Source: Zavarzinia marina (lineage in GTDB: Bacteria > Pseudomonadota > Alphaproteobacteria > Zavarziniales > Zavarziniaceae). From it: a DNA stretch of 64,000 bases. Shown here piece by piece: positions 57,216 to 64,000 of this stretch. Every line of letters starts with the position of its first letter. Position 1 is the first letter of the stretch. Both the position numbers and the translations under genes were made by a program. The DNA is taken from contig NZ_JAKGSB010000008.1 of assembly GCF_021568905.1 (NCBI RefSeq), positions 1-64,000 of the forward strand. The letters run 5' to 3'. The notes below the pieces were generated by a model. That model was not told the origin of the DNA. It did no database searches and saw only the letters and a program-made list of their open reading frames with translations.

Positions 57216-57548
57216 ATGCCCAGGGAAACGCGAAGCCTCTTCTTCTCGCCGCATGAAATCGTCGCCGCGGTCGCCGATTTCCATCTGCGCCGAAAGATGC
57301 CGATCCCCAAGGGCAAGATCGTCTCCATGTCGTTCAGCGCGCCGCCGGACATCGAGGCCACCTTCCAGATCCTGGCCGAAGGCGAGACGGTGCCGGCGCG
57401 CTTCGTCCTGAAGGGCGAGACCCTGGCGGCCGCGCTCGTCTTCTATTGCATCAATCGCAGCATTCCGATGCCCGCGCTGTCGCGCAAGCAACTGCGCAAG
57501 GCCGACGACGGGCTGGAGCTGGTCATTTCCAACATGCGCGCGCATTGA
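57216..57548 (+). CDS. Hypothetical protein
   Basis: A 110-residue protein with strong coding bias. It reads SPHEIVAAVADFHLRRKMPI, then a strand-rich middle (SFSAPPDIEATFQILAEG) and an N-terminally charged, helical end (SRKQLRKADDGLELVISNM). It has no cysteine-rich or membrane segment, and is probably cytosolic. I do not recognise the family. A further ATG lies 42 bases upstream in the same frame, giving 124 residues; no strong ribosome site decides between them. It is divergent from the mre operon and ends 31 bases from the convergent GFA gene. Confidence 0.6.
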   Translation: MPRETRSLFFSPHEIVAAVADFHLRRKMPIPKGKIVSMSFSAPPDIEATFQILAEGETVPARFVLKGETLAAALVFYCINRSIPMPALSRKQLRKADDGLELVISNMRAH

Positions 57549-57578
57549 CCCCGCGGCCGGGGCGGCCGGCGCCCCGGC

Positions 57579-57989
57579 TCAGCCCGGCAGGGCGCGGGGC
57601 ACGGCCGCGAGACCGGGGAAGCGGGGCAGCCAGCTTTCGGCGCTCTCGCAATAGATCTCGATGCTCGGCGAAAGCCAGCTCGTGTCGTCGAAGGTGCCGG
57701 CCTTGATGATGGTCATGCCCGGCAGGGACGCGGCCAGCGTGATGACCGGCGAACCGCATTCGGGGCAGAATTCGCGCAGGATCTCGTGCCCGCTCTCGCC
57801 CCTGTCGTGAAAGGCCTTCAGCGTTCCCTCGACCGTGACGCCGTCTGCCGGCACTAGGACGGCGAGGGAAAACGAGGTGCCCGTCGATTTCTGGCAATGG
57901 GTGCAATGGCACACGACCGTCGCCACCGGTTCGCCCGTCATCTCGTAGCGCACCTTGCCGCAGAGGCAACCGCCCTTATACGCACTCAT
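57579..57989 (-). CDS. GFA family protein (glutathione-dependent formaldehyde-activating-like)
   Basis: A 136-residue zinc protein of the GFA/CENP-V family. The zinc-binding cysteines are in GGCLCGKVRYE, CHCTHCQKSTG and EFCPECGSPV. Members bind glutathione or coordinate two zincs and are often annotated as S-hydroxymethylglutathione synthases, but most activities are unproven. GGGAGGAT precedes the ATG at 57989. It is a single gene. Confidence 0.88.
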   Translation of the reverse strand: MSAYKGGCLCGKVRYEMTGEPVATVVCHCTHCQKSTGTSFSLAVLVPADGVTVEGTLKAFHDRGESGHEILREFCPECGSPVITLAASLPGMTIIKAGTFDDTSWLSPSIEIYCESAESWLPRFPGLAAVPRALPG

Positions 57990-58168
57990 TTCCGATCCTC
58001 CCTTGGATGCCGGCGGATGATTGTCCTTGCCGCCCCGGACCGGTCGAGTTCAGGACCTGGTCCCGGCCCTGTCAATTGCCGATATGAGCGCCCGCGCGGC
58101 CGCCGATTGACGAAATGGTGAGATCGGGACCATCCCATGGTCTCCGTTCGGCGGCGCGCGGACGAGAA

Positions 58169-58194
58169 AAGGCCGCCGGTCGCCCGGCGGCCTT
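58169..58194 (-). terminator. Terminator of the ahpC-ahpF transcript
   Basis: AAGGCCGCCGG (58169-58179) and CCGGCGGCCTT (58184-58194) form a perfect 11-bp stem with a four-base loop. On the minus strand it is followed by TTCTCG, 50 bases after the ahpF stop, and the stem itself ends in TT. Confidence 0.8.
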
Positions 58195-58243
58195 CTGGCG
58201 CCTCCCGGATTGGGGGGAGGGAGGCGCCGGGGGACTCGCGCCC

Positions 58244-59824
58244 TTACTCCGCCGCTTCCGCCTGAGCGGCCGGGGCCGAGGCGCGGATCAGGTGGTCGAA
58301 GGCGCCCAGCGACGCCTTGGCGCCCTCGCCCATGGCGATGACGATCTGCTTGTAGGGCACGGTGGTCACGTCGCCGGCGGCGAAGACCCCGGGCACCGAG
58401 GTCTGGCCCCGGGCATCGACCACGATCTCGCCGCGCGGCGACAGTTCCACCGGGCCGCCCTTCAGCCATTCGGTGTTGGGCACCAGGCCGATCTGGACGA
58501 AGATGCCCTCCAGCTCCAGCGTGTGAGCCTCGCCGGTCTTGCGGTCCTTGTAGGCAAGGCCCGTCACCTTGTTGCCGTCGCCCAGCACTTCCGTGGTCTG
58601 GGCTTCCATGACGATGGTGACGTTGGGCAGGCTCTTCAGCTTGCGCACGAGGACGGCGTCGGCGCGCAGCACGTCCATGAACTCGAACACGGTGACATGG
58701 GCGACGATGCCGGCGAGGTCGATCGCCGCCTCGATGCCGGAATTGCCGCCGCCGATCACGGCGACCCGCTTGCCCTTGAACAGGGGGCCGTCACAATGCG
58801 GGCAATAGGCGACGCCCTTGGTGCGATATTCCTTCTCGCCCGGCACGCCCATCTCGCGCCAGCGCGCGCCGGTCGCCAAGATCACGGATCTGGAACGGAG
58901 CCTGGCGCCCGATTCCAGCTCGACCTCGACCAGGTCGCCGGGCACCAGGGCCTTGGCACGCTGAAGGTTCATGATGTCCACGTCATAGGACTTCACGTGT
59001 TCCTCGAGCTCTGCGGCGAGGCGCGGTCCCTCGGTCTCCTGGACCGAGATGAAGTTCTCGATGCCCATGGTGTCGAGCACCTGACCGCCGAAGCGCTCGG
59101 CCACCACGCCGGTGCGGATGCCCTTGCGCGCGGCATAGATCGCCGCCGCGGCGCCGGCCGGGCCGCCGCCGACGACGAGGACGTCGAAGGCGTCCTTGGC
59201 GTTGATCTTCTCGGCCGCCCGCTTCTCGGCGCCGGTGTCGAGCTTGGCCAGGATCTCGGCCACTTCCATGCGGCCCTGGCCGAAGACCTCGCCGTTCAGG
59301 AACACGGTGGGCACGGCCATGATCTGCAGGCGCTCGACCTCCTCGCGGAACAGGGAGCCGTCGATCATCTCGTGGCGGATGCGCGGGTTCAGCACCGCCA
59401 TCATGTTCAGCGCCTGCACCACGTCGGGGCAGTTCTGGCACGACAGCGAGATATAGGTGCGGAAGCTGTAGTCGCCCTCCAGCGCCTTGATCTGCTCGAT
59501 CACGTCGGCGTCCACCTTGGGCGGATAGCCGCCGGTCTGCAGCAGCGCGAGAACGAGGGAGGTGAATTCATGGCCCATGGGCAGGCCGGAGAAACGGATG
59601 CCCACCGTGCCGTTCGGCCGGTTCAGGCTGAAGGACGGCTTGCGCACGTCGGCATCGTTGTCCTCGCGAAGGCTGACCAGGGACGAAACGTCCAGGATGT
59701 CCTCGAGGAGCGCGCGCATCTGGCGCGCGGTGTCGCTGTCGTCAAGGGAGGCCACGATCTCGATCGGCGACGTGGCCCGTTCCATATAGCCCTTCAACTG
59801 GGCCTTGAGATTGGCGTCCAACAT
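58244..59824 (-). CDS. ahpF: Alkyl hydroperoxide reductase subunit F
   Basis: This 526-residue flavoprotein reduces AhpC using NADH, thereby supporting peroxide removal. The N-terminal thioredoxin-like domains contain the redox pair CQNC (C129, C132). The FAD domain has [18 protein letters not shown] and the second redox pair CPHC (C341, C344), and the NAD-binding motif is [16 protein letters not shown]. It is the second gene of ahpC-ahpF, 117 bases after ahpC. The gap has a direct repeat. Confidence 0.96.
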   Translation of the reverse strand: MLDANLKAQLKGYMERATSPIEIVASLDDSDTARQMRALLEDILDVSSLVSLREDNDADVRKPSFSLNRPNGTVGIRFSGLPMGHEFTSLVLALLQTGGYPPKVDADVIEQIKALEGDYSFRTYISLSCQNCPDVVQALNMMAVLNPRIRHEMIDGSLFREEVERLQIMAVPTVFLNGEVFGQGRMEVAEILAKLDTGAEKRAAEKINAKDAFDVLVVGGGPAGAAAAIYAARKGIRTGVVAERFGGQVLDTMGIENFISVQETEGPRLAAELEEHVKSYDVDIMNLQRAKALVPGDLVEVELESGARLRSRSVILATGARWREMGVPGEKEYRTKGVAYCPHCDGPLFKGKRVAVIGGGNSGIEAAIDLAGIVAHVTVFEFMDVLRADAVLVRKLKSLPNVTIVMEAQTTEVLGDGNKVTGLAYKDRKTGEAHTLELEGIFVQIGLVPNTEWLKGGPVELSPRGEIVVDARGQTSVPGVFAAGDVTTVPYKQIVIAMGEGAKASLGAFDHLIRASAPAAQAEAAE

Positions 59825-59849
59825 GACGGTACACTTTCATTCGACACGG

Positions 59850-59895
59850 GCGCGACGGCGCCCTGCGGGCTGGCGGCGCGACGGCGCCCTGCGGG
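59850..59895. repeat. Tandem 20-bp repeat between ahpC and ahpF
   Basis: GCGCGACGGCGCCCTGCGGG occurs at 59850-59869 and 59876-59895, a 26-base period. The palindromic GGCGCC is part of the unit. It is in the ahpC-ahpF gap and may alter mRNA structure or expression ratio between the two. Confidence 0.7.
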
Positions 59896-59941
59896 GGTGG
59901 CACCCGGGGCGGATTCCCCGGGCGCCGAAGGGATCGCCCGA

Positions 59942-60505
59942 TCAGATCTTGCCGACGAGCGCGAGCGAGGGCTTCAGGGTCTCTTCGCCCGGGGTCCACT
60001 TCGCGGGGCAGACTTCGCCCGGGTGCGCGGCGACATACTGGGCCGCCTTGACCTTGCGCAGCAGTTCCTTGGCGTCGCGGCCGATGCCGTTGTCGTGCAC
60101 TTCGATGATCTTGATCTGGCCTTCCGGATTGATCACGAAGGTGCCGCGATAGGCGAGGCCCTCTTCCTCGATCAGCACCTCGAAGGCGCGCGAGATGGCG
60201 AGGGTCGGGTCGGCCAGCATCGGATACTCGATCTTGGCGATCGTCTCCGAGGTGTCGTGCCAGGCCTTGTGGGTGAAGTGGGTGTCGGTCGAGACGGAAT
60301 AGATCTCGACGCCCAGCTTCTTGAATTCCTCGTAATTGTCGGCCAGGTCGCCCAGCTCGGTCGGGCAGACGAAGGTGAAGTCGGCCGGATAGAAGACGAA
60401 GACCGACCACTTGCCCTTCAGGTCTTCCTCGGTCACTTCGACAAACTTGCCGGCGTGGTAGGCCTGGGCCTTGAACGGCTTCACTTCAGTGTTGATGAGA
60501 GACAT
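59942..60505 (-). CDS. ahpC: Alkyl hydroperoxide reductase subunit C (peroxiredoxin)
   Basis: A 187-residue typical 2-Cys peroxiredoxin. The peroxidatic cysteine is C47 in [13 protein letters not shown] and the resolving cysteine C166 in GEVCPAKW. The closing sequence PSLALVGKI completes the AhpC1 class. AAGGAAAG precedes ATG 60505. It is transcribed leftward from a 436-base gap that contains an inverted repeat and no visible oxyR gene. Confidence 0.97.
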   Translation of the reverse strand: MSLINTEVKPFKAQAYHAGKFVEVTEEDLKGKWSVFVFYPADFTFVCPTELGDLADNYEEFKKLGVEIYSVSTDTHFTHKAWHDTSETIAKIEYPMLADPTLAISRAFEVLIEEEGLAYRGTFVINPEGQIKIIEVHDNGIGRDAKELLRKVKAAQYVAAHPGEVCPAKWTPGEETLKPSLALVGKI

Positions 60506-60602
60506 CTGTCTTTCCTTCTCGGGTTGACGCAAAGCATACGAAGCACGGACGTGACACACGCAACACGGGCCCGGATGCCGCGGGGTGAACTCACCTAACC
60601 GC

Positions 60603-60630
60603 CTGACTGCGGAGATAAATTGGCAGTCAG
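60603..60630. promoter_or_regulatory. Inverted repeat upstream of ahpC
   Basis: CTGACTGC (60603-60610) and GCAGTCAG (60623-60630) are perfect arms with a 12-base AT-rich spacer, about 100 bases before ahpC. The surrounding 60506-60941 gap is otherwise gene-free. It may be a redox- or metal-regulator site; it does not match the OxyR ATAG...CTAT pattern clearly. Confidence 0.45.
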
Positions 60631-60941
60631 ATTAGAATTATTCAAGTCCCTCCCGAGCAGGAAGTTCCGATCTGGCGATCAGCTCACCCGATCACCCGGG
60701 ACTCTCTCTCCACAGTATGGGACGGGCGCCGTCGCACGCTCATTGCGGCAGATCAAGCCTGCCTCGCGCTTGCGGTTTTTCTGCGACTTCGACGCATCGC
60801 AGGCGTAGACTCGGGGCCGCGGGTCGCGGCTTGATCGTGGCGACCGGCCCGGGTTTTCGTCCCCGCCCGATGGTCCGGCGGGGAACACGGACCGGCCCGC
60901 GACATCGTTGCCGTGCCCCCGAACCATCGGGAGGAACGATC

Positions 60942-61805
60942 ATGACCATTCGCAACCCCGTGGAATGGGGTGCCGATTTCCTGTCGGGCGTGGCCCACGG
61001 CATCGGCGCCGCCGGCCACGACATCTATCGCGACGAGGATCGATACGCCACCGCCCAGCCGACGATCCGCCGGATCGCCCTGTCGGATCTGGGGGAGGCG
61101 CTGCGCCGGGGCTTTCGCGATTTCGCGGCGTGCCGCAGCGACGTCGTCTTTCTGTGCCTGATCTATCCGGTCATCGGGCTGGTGCTCGGGCGGGCCGCCA
61201 TGTCGGGCGACCTTCTGCCCATGGTGTTTCCCCTCGCCTCCGGCTTCGCCCTGATCGGGCCGCTGGCCGGCGTCGGCCTCTACGAGATGAGCCGGCGGCG
61301 GGAACAGGGCCTGCCGGTCGACTGGCGCAAGGCCTTCGGCGTGCTGCGCTCGCCCTCGATCGCCGGCATCGTGCTGCTCGGCGCCCTGCTCGTCCTCGTC
61401 TTCTTCGCGTGGCAGTTCGCGGCGCTCGGGATCTATGACGCCACCCTCGGGCCGGCGGCACCCGAATCGCTTTCGACCTTCCTCGAGGACGTCTTCAACA
61501 CCTCGGCGGGCCTGACGATGACCGCCGTCGGCATCCTTGTCGGCTTCCTCTTCGCCCTTCTGGTGCTGACGATCTCGGTCGTATCCTTTCCGATGATGGT
61601 GGACCGCCATGTGCGCGTCGACGTCGCGGTGCTGACCTCGATCCGGGCGGTCGCGGCCAATCCCGTGCCCATGGCGGCCTGGGGCGCCATGGTGGCCGGG
61701 CTGCTGCTGCTCGGCACGATTCCCCTGTTCGCCGGCCTGATCGTGGTGTTGCCGGTGCTCGGCCACGCCACCTGGCATCTCTACCGCCGGGTGGTCGCGC
61801 GCTGA
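60942..61805 (+). CDS. DUF2189 membrane protein
   Basis: A 287-residue integral membrane protein of the DUF2189 family, with about six membrane segments between residues 63 and 280 after a polar N-terminus of about 55 residues (IRRIALSDLGEALRRGFRDF). Family-type segments include LIYPVIGLVLGRA, GLYEMSRRREQG and SVVSFPMMVDRHV. GGGAGGAAC lies before the ATG at 60942. Function is unknown. It is divergent from ahpC. Confidence 0.85.
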   Translation: MTIRNPVEWGADFLSGVAHGIGAAGHDIYRDEDRYATAQPTIRRIALSDLGEALRRGFRDFAACRSDVVFLCLIYPVIGLVLGRAAMSGDLLPMVFPLASGFALIGPLAGVGLYEMSRRREQGLPVDWRKAFGVLRSPSIAGIVLLGALLVLVFFAWQFAALGIYDATLGPAAPESLSTFLEDVFNTSAGLTMTAVGILVGFLFALLVLTISVVSFPMMVDRHVRVDVAVLTSIRAVAANPVPMAAWGAMVAGLLLLGTIPLFAGLIVVLPVLGHATWHLYRRVVAR

Positions 61806-61923
61806 ACGGCGGGCGCCCCCGCCGCCGGGAGGCCGCGCACGCGGGCCCTTGCACCCCGGGCGCCGCCGTTCCACCCTCGCGGTCTGTGACGGACGTTCAG
61901 GGAGGCGGCGGTGCCGGCGGGTG

Positions 61924-62382
61924 ATGCGCGGACCATCGACGGGTGAGGACATCAGGCCGGTCGGACCGGCGGACCGGGACGAATGGCTGCGCCTGCGCGG
62001 CCTGCTGTGGCCCGACGACGGCGACCATGCGGGCGAGATCGACGCCTATCTCGCCGCGCCGGTGGCGGGCGCCGTCGTCCTCGTGCTGGAAGTGGCGCCC
62101 GGCCGACTCGGCGGTTTCATCGAAATCGCCGAACGCGCCCATGCCGAGGGCTGCGTCACCTCGCCCGTCGCCTATGTCGAGGGAATCTTCGTCGAGGCGC
62201 CGATGCGGCGCCGGGGCGCCGCCCGCCGCCTGGTGGACGCCGGGGCCGAATGGGCCCGCGCCGCCGGCCACCGGGAACTCGCCAGCGACGCCTATGCCGA
62301 CAACCGCACCGGCCGGCGCCTGCATCTCGACGCCGGCTTCGAGGAAGTCGCGGAAATCACCTGCTTCCGCCTCGCGCTCTAG
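61924..62382 (+). CDS. GNAT acetyltransferase, AAC(6')-I-like
   Basis: A 152-residue GNAT-fold acetyltransferase. It shares the AAC(6')-I pattern: WLRLRGLLWPDDGDHAGEI near residue 20-38, VAYVEGIFVEAPMRRRGAAR (acetyl-CoA loop, about 83-102), WARAAGHRELASDAYADNR, and HLDAGFEEVAEITCFRLAL at the C-terminus. Such enzymes acetylate the 6'-amine of aminoglycosides; close chromosomal relatives often have other substrates. I chose ATG 61924 (GTG 61921 just before). It has no promoter that I can place and is followed at 33 bases by a small membrane-protein gene. Activity needs testing. Confidence 0.82.
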   Translation: MRGPSTGEDIRPVGPADRDEWLRLRGLLWPDDGDHAGEIDAYLAAPVAGAVVLVLEVAPGRLGGFIEIAERAHAEGCVTSPVAYVEGIFVEAPMRRRGAARRLVDAGAEWARAAGHRELASDAYADNRTGRRLHLDAGFEEVAEITCFRLAL

Positions 62383-62415
62383 GCGCCGGGCCAACCGACA
62401 ATTCGAGGAAACCCC

Positions 62416-62577
62416 ATGGCACAGCCCCTTCGAAAGCCCCAGGAGCAAAACGACCCGAGAGCCCGGCAGCGCCTGCGCTTCATGTCGCGCCTGCGCCTGA
62501 TCCTGCTCGTCGTGGTGTCCCTCGCCATCCTGCTGCGCATCGGCCTCGACGCCGGCCAGGAATACGGCTGGTGGTGA
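62416..62577 (+). CDS. Small single-pass membrane protein, 53 residues
   Basis: The frame begins ATG 62416 with GAGGAA five bases upstream and is highly biased to G/C third positions. It encodes a charged N-terminus (about 1-25), a hydrophobic segment LRLILLVVVSLAILLRIGL (about 25-43) and a short C-terminal tail ending YGWW. It is likely an inner-membrane protein of unknown function. It follows the acetyltransferase gene by 33 bases and may be co-transcribed. Confidence 0.6.
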   Translation: MAQPLRKPQEQNDPRARQRLRFMSRLRLILLVVVSLAILLRIGLDAGQEYGWW

Positions 62578-62629
62578 TGGGCGGGGGGCGGCGCCCATTG
62601 TCCGCCGGCCGCACGAGGCCTAGACTTTG

Positions 62630-62646
62630 TCAGTACATTCTCAGTA
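62630..62646. promoter_or_regulatory. Direct repeat before the antitoxin gene
   Basis: TCAGTA occurs at 62630-62635 and 62641-62646, an 11-base spacing, 13 bases before the antitoxin start. Ribbon-helix-helix antitoxins bind such short repeats one helical turn apart and repress their own operon. Confidence 0.45.
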
Positions 62647-62658
62647 TGGGGCGATGCC

Positions 62659-62940
62659 ATGACAAAGGAAGCCGTCTTCACCATGAAGCTGGAGCCTGAA
62701 CTTCGCGCCGCCTTCATGACGGCAGCCGCGAGCGAAGACCGGCCGGCATCGCAGGTGGTGCGGGAATTGATGCGCCGCTACATCGAGGAGCGGCGCCAAG
62801 CCCACGAGTACGACGACTTTCTGCGCGGCAAGGTCGAAGCCGGACGAGCCGACATAGCTGCTGGCCGGCATCGCGCCCAGGAGGATGTCGAGGCTGATTT
62901 CGCGGCATTGAGGGCTGCGGCCCTGAATAAGGATCAATGA
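62659..62940 (+). CDS. Ribbon-helix-helix antitoxin (ParD/RelB-like)
   Basis: A 93-residue antitoxin. An N-terminal ribbon-helix-helix DNA-binding fold (about 1-45: AVFTMKLEPELRAAFMTAA, RPASQVVRELMRRYI) is followed by a toxin-neutralising, charged C-terminal tail (EYDDFLRGKVEAGRADIAAG). It is six bases before the ParE-type toxin gene, which is broken, so this may be an orphan antitoxin. It should bind the 11-base-spaced repeat 62630-62646 and repress itself. Confidence 0.85.
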   Translation: MTKEAVFTMKLEPELRAAFMTAAASEDRPASQVVRELMRRYIEERRQAHEYDDFLRGKVEAGRADIAAGRHRAQEDVEADFAALRAAALNKDQ

Positions 62941-62946
62941 CCGCGC

Positions 62947-63230
62947 TTGAAAGTCCGTTGGGCAGCGGCGGCGGAGGCTGATCGCGCAGCGATCTTCCGC
63001 CATATCCTCGCAGAGGATCCTTTGGCGGCCATTCGCATGGACGACGCGTTCACCACCGCCGCCGGACGGCCGGCCGACCACCCCATGCTGGGCATGCCGG
63101 GATCGATCGCCGGCACACGCGAGCTGATCCCCATGCAAGCCATCGTCTGGTCTATGAGGTAGACGGCGACACCGTGCTGATTCTGGCGCTGGTGCATACA
63201 GCCCGACTTTGGCCCCCGGACCGGCGCTAG
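62947..63230 (+). pseudogene. ParE/RelE-type toxin, frameshifted
   Basis: The intact frame starts TTG 62947 and shows a ParE-like VRWAAAAEADRAAIFRHI, RMDDAF, and PGSIAGTRELIP, then ends prematurely at 63162 after IPMQAIVWSMR. In the next frame from about 63139 the missing C-terminus HRLVYEVDGDTVLILALVHT can be read to the stop TAG at 63228-63230. Adding one base in the run CCCC (63129-63132) restores IPHASHRLVYEVDG, so a one-base deletion explains it. As it stands the toxin is 71 residues and lacks its last strands, including the conserved RLVYEV core. Confidence 0.85.
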
Positions 63231-63293
63231 GCCGCAAATCTGTTGATCAACCGCTGATCACGGCCGGCAGACACTGAGATTTTGAGAGAAATC

Positions 63294-63368
63294 TGGAGCG
63301 GGCGATGGGATTCGAACCCACGACCCCAACCTTGGCAAGGTTGTGCTCTACCCCTGAGCTACGCCCGC
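63294..63368 (-). tRNA. tRNA-Gly (anticodon GCC)
   Basis: A 75-base tRNA with encoded CCA. The acceptor stem GCGGGCG pairs with CGCCCGC, the D arm is TAGCTCAGGGGTAGAGC, the anticodon loop TTGCCAA gives GCC, and the T arm GGTTCGAATCC is present. It lies 63 bases after the toxin remnant and on the opposite strand. Confidence 0.97.
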
Positions 63369-63510
63369 TCGGCGTTCGCGATGTAATGCGCGGCGTTGCA
63401 TGGGGTGGCTGTTCGCCGGAACGCCGCATCGCGTCGAGGCCGGCACTATACGCAGGCGATCGATCTTTGCAAGCATGTTTTTTTCGGCCCCGTTCCGCTA
63501 TGACGGGGCC

Positions 63511-64000
63511 ATGGCCCTGACCGATACCGAACTGCTGGCCCAGCTCGACGCGCTCGGCATTCCGCACCGCACCGTCGCCCATGAGGCGGCCCATACGGTG
63601 GAGGAGGCCCGGCGCCATCGCGGCACCCTGCCCGGCGGACACGCCAAGAACCTCTTTCTGAAGGACCGCAAGGGCGGCTTCTGGCTGGTGGTGGCCGAGG
63701 AGGAGGTGCGGGTCGACATCACCGCGATCGAGAAGCACCTGGGGGCGCCGCGCCTCTCCTTCGCCAGCGCCGAGGCCATGGTGGCCCTGCTGGGGGTGGA
63801 GCCGGGCTCGGTCACGCCCTTCGCGCTCGCCAACGAATCGGCGGCCGACGTGCGTCTCGTGCTCGACAGCGGGCTGGCGGCGCTGGATCCGCTGAATTTC
63901 CATCCGCTGCGCAACGACCGGACGACGGCGATCGGGCGCGACGATTTCCTGCGCTTTCTCGAGGCGGTGGGCCATGCCCCGGTCATGGTCGACGTCGCGG
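63511..64000 (+). CDS. YbaK/ProX-type aminoacyl-tRNA deacylase (partial at right edge)
   Basis: An open frame from ATG 63511 runs to the window end without a stop (163 codons seen). It belongs to the YbaK/ProXp editing family, which removes misacylated amino acids (for example Ala or Cys) from tRNA-Pro. Seen are TVEEARRHRGTLPGGHAKNLFLKDRKGGFWLVV with the invariant lysine, SFASAEAMVALLGVEPGSVTPFAL, and VRLVLDSGLAALDPLNFHPLRN. It is the PrdX-like prolyl-tRNA editing type by its N-terminus. The last few residues are missing from the window. Confidence 0.85.
   Translation, partial: MALTDTELLAQLDALGIPHRTVAHEAAHTVEEARRHRGTLPGGHAKNLFLKDRKGGFWLVVAEEEVRVDITAIEKHLGAPRLSFASAEAMVALLGVEPGSVTPFALANESAADVRLVLDSGLAALDPLNFHPLRNDRTTAIGRDDFLRFLEAVGHAPVMVDVA

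Noticed and set aside
63294-63368. tRNA-Gly as an integration site of a mobile island carrying the toxin-antitoxin pair
   Set aside because: I found no integrase gene and no duplicated tRNA 3' end in the neighbourhood.

Overview
This 64 kb window is a GC-rich (high-60s percent by eye) bacterial chromosome segment. Gene families and order point to an alphaproteobacterium: mutM - enoyl-CoA hydratase - rpsT - dnaA is a classical alphaproteobacterial order, and there are a CoaBC fusion, a WES/DGAT acyltransferase, Tat-exported DUF882 protein and L,D-transpeptidase. A Rhodospirillales-like organism is my best guess; the genus cannot be fixed from the sequence alone. Genes are tightly packed, and convergent neighbours often abut or overlap at their stop codons. 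I see no CRISPR array, rRNA, intact transposase or prophage.

Layout. 0.3-6.6 kb: inositol-monophosphatase-family enzyme, patatin-like phospholipase, DUF2157-like membrane protein, alpha/beta hydrolase, CBS protein, and an SDR/TetR pair with a perfect palindromic operator. 6.9-11.8 kb: YgjP-like metallopeptidase, class A penicillin-binding protein, GGDEF diguanylate cyclase, DUF2459 protein. 11.8-20 kb: the replication block gyrB-recF-dnaN-dnaA (all minus), a rhodanese gene, a gene-poor AT-richer stretch, rpsT and a perfect DnaA box; this is the likely origin neighbourhood. 20-25 kb: enoyl-CoA hydratase, exported protein, mutM, then divergent ubiE-ubiB for ubiquinone synthesis. 25-30 kb: coaBC, an Rrf2 regulator, cysK, and a thiolase/DUF35 pair. 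30-34 kb: OmpA-like lipoprotein and a REC-EAL plus hybrid-kinase signalling pair. 34-39.5 kb: lipid genes (DUF3047, acyl-CoA dehydrogenase, WES/DGAT) and an MFS transporter. 39.5-44.2 kb: murein genes (mepA, DUF882, L,D-transpeptidase). 44.3-49.1 kb: DUF3445 protein and the sulfate ABC transporter. 49.2-52.1 kb: TetR/membrane pair, Rrf2 regulator, bfd and bfr. 52.2-57 kb: tRNA-Lys and the rod-shape operon mreB-mreC-mreD-mrdA. 57-64 kb: GFA protein, ahpC-ahpF, DUF2189 protein, an AAC(6')-like acetyltransferase, a small membrane protein, a ribbon-helix-helix antitoxin with a frameshifted ParE toxin, tRNA-Gly and a truncated YbaK-type deacylase.

How the genes fit together: mreBCD-mrdA, the class A PBP, mepA, the L,D-transpeptidase and DUF882 protein all act on the wall; the sulfate transporter and CysK lie on one assimilation route; Bfd/Bfr manage iron and AhpCF removes peroxide; GGDEF and EAL proteins make and degrade c-di-GMP. 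The most unusual items are two inverted copies of an 80-bp hairpin repeat, the origin candidate around rpsT, the iron-type dyads before bfd and bfr, the broken toxin gene, and two short genes (50842-51018 and 62416-62577).
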